Both the position numbers and the translations under genes were made by a program. Positions 6,019 through 10,728 of a DNA stretch of 10,728 nt are shown here, in pieces. This DNA comes from Actinomycetes bacterium (lineage in GTDB: Bacteria; Actinomycetota; Acidimicrobiia; Acidimicrobiales; RAAP-2): contig JANXTQ010000162.1 in assembly GCA_025352305.1 (NCBI GenBank), forward strand, positions 1 to 10,728, given 5' to 3'. The stretch's first letter is position 1. Each line of letters opens with the position of its first letter. The notes under the pieces were generated by a model. That model did not search any database and was not told the DNA's origin. It saw nothing but the letters and a program-made list of their open reading frames with translations.

Positions 6019-7980
6019 TCAGCTCTCCACCAAGCTCAACATGTCATCGATTATTTGCGCCATCCGAAAGTCTTTCGGTGTGTAGATCGACGTCACTCCC
6101 GCGCTGCGCAATTTGTCCGCGTCCTCGTCGGGAATGATCCCGCCAACAACGACGTAAGCGTCGACTCCTTCGTGCTTAAGTCCGTCGATAATTCGGGGCA
6201 CGAGCGAGAGATGGGATCCGGAAAGTATGGACACGCCCACAATGTCGACATCCTCATCACGAGCAGCCGCAACAATCTCTTCGGGACTTAGTCGAATCCC
6301 CTGATAGATCACTTCAAAACCCGCATCGCGCGCCGCGACCGCGATCTGTTCAGCACCGTTGGAGTGGCCATCGAGACCGGGCTTGGCGACCAACAGTTTT
6401 GGTGGCGAACCACGCTTGATCGTCAGCGCCTGAGATCGCGCCACCAGAGATGCAAAATTCTCGCCGCGACTCGCCATGACCGAGCGAACTCCCGTCGGCG
6501 CACGGTACTCACCAAAGACGCTTCGTAACGTCTCGGCCCACTCTCCGGTCGTCCCCCCGGCGCGCGCGAGCGCAATGCTCGGAATCATGATGTTGTCCTG
6601 AGCGTTCGAGCTGCGAGCAACTCGTTCGAGCTCACTGCGTGCTTGCGCTACAACCGACTCGTCGCGCAATGCTCGCCACGCCGTGACGTCGGCGATCATC
6701 TCGGCCTCGACGGCCGGATCGACCGTCATGATGGCGTCGAGGGAGTCTCCGTTGGTCAAGGGTGACTCGGCAGTCTCGGTAAAACGGTTGACACCCACGA
6801 CCGTTTGTTCACCGGATTCAATGCGTGCGACGCGCTCAGCCTGACTGGCCACCAGACGACTCTTCAACTCTTCAATGGCGTTAAAGGCGCCCCCGAGACG
6901 TAAGACATCATCGAGTTCCACCTGAGCGTCTTCAATGAGCTGATGAGTCTTGGCTTCCATGACGTGACTACCGGCGAAGAGATCGGGGTACTCGAGTAGG
7001 TCGCTCTCGTAGGCGAGCACCTGCTGCAGTCGAAGACTCCACTGTTGGTCCCACGGTCGAGGAAGTCCGAGAGCCTCGTTCCACGCCGGCAGCTGGACGG
7101 CGCGCGCTCGCGCATCGGCGGACATGGTCACGCCGAGCATCTCGAGCACAATTCGCTGCACGTTATTTTCCGGCTGTTGCTCGGTCAGTCCGAGCGAGTT
7201 GACCTGCACGCCGTAGCGAAAACGGCGCAGCGCGGGGTCGTCCACGCCGTAGCGCTCGCGACATATCCGATCCCACATCGCAGTGAAGGCGCGCATCTTG
7301 GCGATCTCTTCAACAAATCGGATGCCGGCGTTAACGAAAAAGGAGATTCGCCCGACGACCTGGCTCAGTTGGCTCGGCTCGATCTTTCCCGAGTCGCGCA
7401 CCGCGTCGAGGATGTCGATGGCCGTCGCGAGGGCGTACGCAATCTCTTGAACCGGAGTCGCGCCCGCTTCTTGGAGGTGATAGCTGCACACGTTGACGGG
7501 ATTCCACTTTTCGACGTGGTTAATTCCGTAAGAAATCATGTCGACAATGAGTCGCTTCGACGGCTCGGGCGCAAATATGTAAGTGCCGCGACTGAGATAC
7601 TCCTTGACAATGTCGTTCTGCGTCGTGCCTTGCAGCACGTGACTGGAGACACCTTGTTCGTCGGCGTAGGCGAGATAGAGCGCCCACAGCCACGCCGCCG
7701 TGGCGTTAATCGTCATCGAGGTATTCATCTCGCCGACGGGAATGTCGGCGAGCAGTTGGCGCATGTGACCCAGGTGCGCGACCGGCACACCGACTTTTCC
7801 TACTTCGCCGGCGGCCTGGGGGCTGTCGGGGTCGTATCCAGTCTGCGTGGGTAGATCAAAGGCAATCGACAGGCCCGTTTGACCCTTGGCCAAGTTCGTT
7901 CGATACAACTCGTTGGACTTCTCTGCCGAGGAGTGACCCGAGTAGGTCCGCATGACCCAGGCTTTAGTGCGCTCAGTCAT
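6019..7980 (-). CDS. ecm: Ethylmalonyl-CoA mutase (coenzyme B12-dependent, MeaA-type)
   Basis: A 653-residue single-chain B12 mutase that rearranges (2R)-ethylmalonyl-CoA to (2S)-methylsuccinyl-CoA. The catalytic barrel starts with R-T-Y-S-G-H-S-S-A-E-K-S-N; the G-H-S form is the Ecm/MeaA signature, where methylmalonyl-CoA mutases usually read Q-Y-A-G-F. The barrel continues with L-P-T-Q-T-G-Y-D (43-50), N-T-S-M-T-I-N-A-T (86-94) and C-S-Y-H-L-Q-E-A-G-A (165-174). The C-terminal cobalamin domain has the base-off motif D-G-H-S-N-G (537-542) with cobalt-ligating His539, then S-I-L-S-G (584-588) and V-V-G-G-I-I-P (611-617). The length is normal for Ecm, shorter than methylmalonyl-CoA mutase large subunits (about 700 or more). 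ATG follows AGAGGAGG, 14 bases after the hbd stop, so it is the second gene of an hbd-ecm operon. Confidence 0.95.
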   Translation of the reverse strand: MTERTKAWVMRTYSGHSSAEKSNELYRTNLAKGQTGLSIAFDLPTQTGYDPDSPQAAGEVGKVGVPVAHLGHMRQLLADIPVGEMNTSMTINATAAWLWALYLAYADEQGVSSHVLQGTTQNDIVKEYLSRGTYIFAPEPSKRLIVDMISYGINHVEKWNPVNVCSYHLQEAGATPVQEIAYALATAIDILDAVRDSGKIEPSQLSQVVGRISFFVNAGIRFVEEIAKMRAFTAMWDRICRERYGVDDPALRRFRYGVQVNSLGLTEQQPENNVQRIVLEMLGVTMSADARARAVQLPAWNEALGLPRPWDQQWSLRLQQVLAYESDLLEYPDLFAGSHVMEAKTHQLIEDAQVELDDVLRLGGAFNAIEELKSRLVASQAERVARIESGEQTVVGVNRFTETAESPLTNGDSLDAIMTVDPAVEAEMIADVTAWRALRDESVVAQARSELERVARSSNAQDNIMIPSIALARAGGTTGEWAETLRSVFGEYRAPTGVRSVMASRGENFASLVARSQALTIKRGSPPKLLVAKPGLDGHSNGAEQIAVAARDAGFEVIYQGIRLSPEEIVAAARDEDVDIVGVSILSGSHLSLVPRIIDGLKHEGVDAYVVVGGIIPDEDADKLRSAGVTSIYTPKDFRMAQIIDDMLSLVES

Positions 7981-7984
7981 TGAG

Positions 7985-7992
7985 CCTCCTCT
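7985..7992 (-). promoter_or_regulatory. Strong Shine-Dalgarno sequence of ecm
   Basis: AGAGGAGG on the minus strand lies 4 bases before the ecm ATG, in the 14-base gap after hbd. It is the best ribosome site in the window and contrasts with the absence of one before the first gene, hbd. Confidence 0.8.
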
Positions 7993-7994
7993 TT

Positions 7995-8849
7995 CTAGCG
8001 ACGGTAGTCGTAGAACCCGCTGCCGGACTTACGACCGAGTTTTCCGGCCGCGACCATGCGCTTGAGCGTGGGCACCGCCGCGAAGTGCGGATCAGCAAAC
8101 TCGGCGTACAGCGCGTCAAGAATTGACAGTGACGTATCGAGACCAACTAAGTCCAGCAGCGCGAAGGGCCCCATCGGGAATCCGCAGCCACCCTTCATGG
8201 CGATGTCGATGCCTTCCATCGTGGCCACATTTTGATCGAGCAGTCGAATGGCGTTGTTGAGGTAGGGAAACAGCAACGCATTCACAATGAAGCCGGCTTG
8301 GTCCTTTACTTCCACGGGCTCTTTGCCGCAAGCGAGGGCGAACTCAGTAACGCGAGCGATGGTCTCGTCACTGGCGGTGATGGGACGAACGATTTCCACG
8401 AGGCTCATGGCGGTTGCCGGATTAAAGAAGTGCACACCGCACACTCTCTCGGGACGCGAGGTGTGCATGGCCATTTCAATAACCGCGAGCGTTGACGTAT
8501 TGGTTGCCAAGATCGCTTCGTGGTTGACCACGCGGTCGAGCTCGGCGAACAGTTCCTTCTTGATTTCGAGATCTTCGACCACTGATTCAATGACCAGTTC
8601 ACAGTGAGCGAGGTCCGAGATGGCCGTCGTGGCACTGACTCGCGAGCGAATGGCGTCGGCTTCTTCCTGCGTCTTTTTCGAGCGCTCAACGGATTTGGCC
8701 AGTGATTTCTCGAGTCCGACGATCATTCCGTCGGCGGTTGCTTGAGAGCGACTACGCACAATGACCGTGGCTCCGGCCGTCGCGGCCACCTCAGCGATGC
8801 CACTTCCCATGATGCCCGAACCCAGAATTCCAACTGTTTTAAACGTCAT
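7995..8849 (-). CDS. hbd: 3-hydroxybutyryl-CoA dehydrogenase (probably NADP-preferring)
   Basis: A 284-residue short-form 3-hydroxyacyl-CoA dehydrogenase that reduces acetoacetyl-CoA to (S)-3-hydroxybutyryl-CoA, linking the thiolase to crotonyl-CoA formation. The Rossmann loop is G-S-G-I-M-G (10-15). Catalytic and substrate residues are Ser119 (N-T-S-T-L), His140 and Asn143 (H-F-F-N-P), Glu152 (V-E-I-V) and Asn190 (G-F-I-V-N). The C-terminal dimerisation domain ends G-R-K-S-G-S-G-F-Y-D-Y. At the end of the second beta strand it reads V-I-V-R-S-R-S, where NAD-dependent relatives carry an acidic residue; the R-x-R pattern resembles Clostridium kluyveri Hbd and suggests NADPH use. The ATG is preceded by a TAAGGT box at 7 bases and no ribosome site, so the mRNA is probably leaderless. 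The promoter lies in a 14-bp palindrome. Confidence 0.95.
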   Translation of the reverse strand: MTFKTVGILGSGIMGSGIAEVAATAGATVIVRSRSQATADGMIVGLEKSLAKSVERSKKTQEEADAIRSRVSATTAISDLAHCELVIESVVEDLEIKKELFAELDRVVNHEAILATNTSTLAVIEMAMHTSRPERVCGVHFFNPATAMSLVEIVRPITASDETIARVTEFALACGKEPVEVKDQAGFIVNALLFPYLNNAIRLLDQNVATMEGIDIAMKGGCGFPMGPFALLDLVGLDTSLSILDALYAEFADPHFAAVPTLKRMVAAGKLGRKSGSGFYDYRR

Positions 8850-8856
8850 GGCCGCA

Positions 8857-8862
8857 ACCTTA
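8857..8862 (-). promoter_or_regulatory. Putative leaderless promoter -10 box of hbd
   Basis: TAAGGT on the minus strand is followed by 7 bases and the ATG at 8849, with no ribosome site in between. The first three bases of the box belong to one arm of the palindrome at 8860-8873, so a regulator bound there would block RNA polymerase. Confidence 0.5.
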
Positions 8863-8873
8863 CTGGCCAGTAA
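8860..8873. promoter_or_regulatory. Perfect 14-bp palindrome TTACTGGCCAGTAA, candidate operator of hbd
   Basis: Located in the 52-base gap between hbd and the divergent S51-like gene, this sequence equals its own reverse complement over all 14 bases. Its GTAA arm on the minus strand overlaps the hbd -10 box; the other strand reads GTAATCA towards the divergent gene. The arms and 6-base centre match the TTAC-N6-GTAA site at ccr. Palindromes of this size are typical of TetR- or GntR-type dimer sites, but no such regulator is in the window. Confidence 0.6.
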
Positions 8874-8901
8874 TCAGGTGCTCGGGTGAGAGACTCCACC
8901 G

Positions 8902-9540
8902 GTGAGTATTGATGTCGTCGTCGCGGGATCACTCGCACTATTCAGGGATCGGTCGCTCTGTCGAGAACTGAAAATTGACCCGAGTTGCGACGTAGTGTTA
9001 CTGCCCACTGCCGCGGTCTTTAGCGGTATGGCCGAAGCCGCACTCGCTGCGGCGAACGCTCTAGAGGAGTCGGGCGCGCACGTTGAGGCGCTCATGGTGA
9101 GTGACCGCGAGTCGGCCAACGAAGCTCACTTCGCGACACGTATCCGGGCCGCGTCGTGGGTGGTCTTGCTCGACGGTTCAGCACTTCACGCTCGCAGCAC
9201 GTGGCGAAACAGTGCAGTGGGTGACGCACTCGCTACGGCGCGCATCGTGGCCGTTGGTGAGTGCGCGACCGTGATTGGTGAAGAAATGATTGACCCACGC
9301 GGCGGCGCACCGACCAGCGGTCTCGGTTACGTGAACGGAGCCGTCTTCGCGCGCGAGAGCGCACCAGAACAACTCACGCGAACGCGCCACCTGCTCGGCG
9401 AACGCGCCGCACTCGTGGTGCTGGGCGACAACGGAGTCGTGGTCCAGCGTGAGGGCACCTGGCAACAATGGAGTGATGAAGCGGTCACCGTGACTCGGGG
9501 AATCGAGCCAGCGACGCTGGAGCGTTTTAGCTCTCCGTGA
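8902..9540 (+). CDS. Degenerate cyanophycinase / peptidase S51-like protein
   Basis: A 212-residue protein whose layout follows the cyanophycinase/dipeptidase-E (MEROPS S51) fold. It has an L-P-T-A strand turn (34-37), a helix ending in V-E-A-L-M-V, L-L-D-G-S-A-L at 89-95 where the family has T-G-G-D-Q-x-x-L, then V-G-E-C-A-T (118-123) at the place of the nucleophile elbow G-x-S-A-G-A. This is followed by E-E-M-I and T-S-G-L-G-Y-V as in S51 proteins. The nucleophile serine is replaced by Cys121, and the later histidine region of active S51 peptidases is not recognisable, so it may be inactive or have another activity. The GTG start has only a weak purine-rich stretch upstream. It diverges from hbd across the palindrome and its last 14 bases overlap the 3' end of the convergent cyclophilin gene. 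The fold assignment is moderate; the function is unknown. Confidence 0.6.
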   Translation: MSIDVVVAGSLALFRDRSLCRELKIDPSCDVVLLPTAAVFSGMAEAALAAANALEESGAHVEALMVSDRESANEAHFATRIRAASWVVLLDGSALHARSTWRNSAVGDALATARIVAVGECATVIGEEMIDPRGGAPTSGLGYVNGAVFARESAPEQLTRTRHLLGERAALVVLGDNGVVVQREGTWQQWSDEAVTVTRGIEPATLERFSSP

Positions 9541-10075
9541 TCGTGACCGACTCAATGACGATTCGCTCGCTCGGCTTGCCTGAGCCCGAGCCCAGGGCGT
9601 TGATCGTCGCGACGACGTCGAGGCCCTTGACAACTTTTCCGAACAGTGCGTACAGCGGAGGTAGAGCCTGACCGTCGGGTCCCGAGATCACAAAGAACTG
9701 CGAGCCGTTGGTGTTGGGTCCCGCGTTGGCCATAGCGAGTGAACCGAGTTCGTAACGTCCGGGCTTAGGCAGTTCGTCGGCGAACTTGTAACCCGGTCCG
9801 CCCATTCCGGTTCCCTGAGGGTCGCCACCTTGTAGCACGAAGCCCGGAATAACACGGTGAAAAATCACGCCGTCGTAGTAGTGCCAGCGCGCGAGAAAGA
9901 CGAAGTTATTCACGGTCTTAGGAGCCGCGATGGGATCCAAATGGATCTCGAGTGTTCCTTTGGACGTAACCATCGTCGCGGAGTAGTTCTTAGAGGCATC
10001 GATAATCATCGGTGGCTCGGCGGCGAACTTCTGACGCTTTTCGCTTGATCCGTCGGGGTTCGGAATTTCAGACAT
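9527..10075 (-). CDS. ppiB: Peptidyl-prolyl cis-trans isomerase, cyclophilin type (no signal peptide)
   Basis: A 182-residue cyclophilin that speeds cis-trans isomerisation of X-Pro bonds in folding proteins. The barrel covers about residues 30-180. The active-site stretch F-H-R-V-I-P-G-F-V-L-Q-G-G-D-P contains the catalytic arginine (Arg74) and Gln82, and M-A-N-A-G-P-N-T-N-G-S-Q-F-F contains the hydrophobic-pocket phenylalanine. The N-terminal 25 residues are polar (K-R-Q-K-F) with no hydrophobic core, so it is probably cytoplasmic. ATG is preceded by AGG at a 5-base distance, in the 6-base gap after the stop of the upstream cyclophilin, so the two form an operon. Its stop overlaps the 3' end of the S51-like gene on the other strand by 14 bases. 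Confidence 0.93.
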   Translation of the reverse strand: MSEIPNPDGSSEKRQKFAAEPPMIIDASKNYSATMVTSKGTLEIHLDPIAAPKTVNNFVFLARWHYYDGVIFHRVIPGFVLQGGDPQGTGMGGPGYKFADELPKPGRYELGSLAMANAGPNTNGSQFFVISGPDGQALPPLYALFGKVVKGLDVVATINALGSGSGKPSERIVIESVTITES

Positions 10076-10081
10076 TTTTTC

Positions 10082-10728
10082 CTACGCTTTCGAAGAGATA
10101 GTGACGTGCAACATACGGTGAATGACTGTGGGTGGTACTCCTGAACCAGGAGGGCCGGCGGCGAGGTCCATGATCTTGACGGCGGACACACCGGAGACGA
10201 CTTGGCCAAACAGTGAGTAGAGATTCGGGAGTTGTTCACCTTGAAGTCCCGAAATAATGAAGAACTGCGATCCGCCGGTGTTCACGTTCCCGTTGTTGGC
10301 CATCGCCACGGAGTACAACGGATACGTGGGGCTGCCCTTCTTGGGTAGTTCGTCTTTAATGCTGTACCCGGGTCCACCGGTGCCGGTTCCCGTGGGGTCG
10401 CCGCCCTGGACGACGAAACCCTGGATCACACGGTGAAACGTGACGCAGTCGTAGAAGTGATGTGAGGCGAGAAAGACGAAGTTGTTGACCGTCACGGGCG
10501 CCAGTTTCGGTTCGAGCTTGATCACGAAGGTGCCAGCAGTCGTCACCACGTGGGCGTAGTAAGTCGAGCTCTTAGAAATTGTCATCGCGGGTTGTGGGAA
10601 CTGCAACGTATTCGCACTGGCGGTGGGACTCTTCGGGCATCCGGCCGCGACGGCCAGTCGATCGGCCTGCTTCTGGGTCACCCCCGTACTCGGCGCGGTG
10701 GTAGTCGTGGTGGTGCCACTCGAGGTGG
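10082..10728 (-). CDS. Exported or anchored cyclophilin with Thr-rich linker (5' end outside window)
   Basis: This is the C-terminal part of a second cyclophilin. The domain has F-H-R-V-I-Q-G-F-V-V-Q-G-G-D-P and M-A-N-N-G-N-V-N-T-G-G-S-Q-F-F, so the key Arg, Gln and Phe are kept. A GTG at 10681 could look like a start, but the frame stays open to the window edge and encodes T-S-S-G, six threonines and A-P-S-T-G directly before it. Such a Ser/Thr/Pro/Gly linker normally joins a signal peptide, lipobox or membrane anchor to an extracytoplasmic domain, so the true start lies beyond the window. The downstream gene encodes the linker-free paralogue 6 bases later. The export signal itself is not visible, so localisation is inferred. 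Confidence 0.92.
   Translation of the reverse strand, partial: TSSGTTTTTTAPSTGVTQKQADRLAVAAGCPKSPTASANTLQFPQPAMTISKSSTYYAHVVTTAGTFVIKLEPKLAPVTVNNFVFLASHHFYDCVTFHRVIQGFVVQGGDPTGTGTGGPGYSIKDELPKKGSPTYPLYSVAMANNGNVNTGGSQFFIISGLQGEQLPNLYSLFGQVVSGVSAVKIMDLAAGPPGSGVPPTVIHRMLHVTISSKA

Noticed and set aside
6009..6022. Small hairpin CTGAT-GTTG-ATCAG at the 3' end of ecm as a terminator
   Set aside because: The stem is only 5 bp with no following T-run on either strand, and part of it is ecm coding sequence.
5859..6137. 92-codon plus-strand frame between the epsilon-like gene and ecm
   Set aside because: It overlaps both neighbours out of frame, shows no ribosome site and has no recognisable features.
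7045..7854. 269-codon open frame on the plus strand, antisense to ecm
   Set aside because: It lies wholly inside the well-conserved ecm gene, has no recognisable domain or ribosome site, and long antisense frames are expected in high-G+C coding DNA.
10679..10681. GTG as start of the upstream cyclophilin
   Set aside because: The frame continues to the window edge with a Thr/Ser/Gly linker, so this codon is most likely an internal valine.

Overview
The window reads as compact chromosomal DNA of a high-G+C actinobacterium. The best guess is an Acidimicrobiia-type lineage, because several signs point that way: a carboxylase epsilon-like small subunit directly after a PCC beta subunit, a threonine-rich linker in front of an exported cyclophilin, leaderless promoters, and a Streptomyces-like Ccr. 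This placement is inference; there is no rRNA or other marker in the window. I see no mobile element, CRISPR array, tRNA or rRNA.

Layout. Positions 1-356 hold the 3' end of a SixA-type histidine phosphatase (+). It converges, one base apart, with a stand-alone DJ-1/PfpI protein (358-954, -). The centre, 991-8849, is an ethylmalonyl-CoA (EMC) pathway locus in several transcription units: acetyl-CoA acetyltransferase (991-2169, -) diverging from ccr plus methylmalonyl/ethylmalonyl-CoA epimerase (2262-4018, +); an acyl-CoA carboxylase beta subunit overlapped by a small epsilon-like subunit (4194-5938, +); and, converging on these, 3-hydroxybutyryl-CoA dehydrogenase followed by ethylmalonyl-CoA mutase (8849-6019, -). 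Divergent from hbd is a degenerate cyanophycinase/peptidase-S51-like protein (8902-9540, +). The right end has two tandem cyclophilins (-), the upstream one extending past the window.

How the genes work together. The thiolase condenses two acetyl-CoA and Hbd reduces acetoacetyl-CoA. After dehydration by a crotonase that is not in the window, Ccr reductively carboxylates crotonyl-CoA to ethylmalonyl-CoA. The epimerase switches its stereochemistry and the B12-dependent mutase makes methylsuccinyl-CoA. The carboxylase beta subunit fits the carboxylation of the propionyl-CoA released later in the cycle. Methylsuccinyl-CoA dehydrogenase, mesaconyl-CoA hydratase, the malyl-CoA lyase, methylmalonyl-CoA mutase and the biotinylated alpha subunit must lie elsewhere if the cycle is complete.

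Regulation. The most notable non-coding signal is a site of form TTAC-N6-GTAA that overlaps the -10 box of both ccr and hbd in nearly the same position relative to the start codon. At hbd it is a perfect 14-bp palindrome. This suggests one repressor coordinates the separate EMC transcription units. Four genes (the DJ-1 gene, ccr, the carboxylase beta gene and hbd) have a TANNNT box 6-7 bases before ATG and no clear Shine-Dalgarno sequence, which predicts leaderless mRNAs. The thiolase, epimerase and mutase genes carry purine-rich ribosome sites instead.
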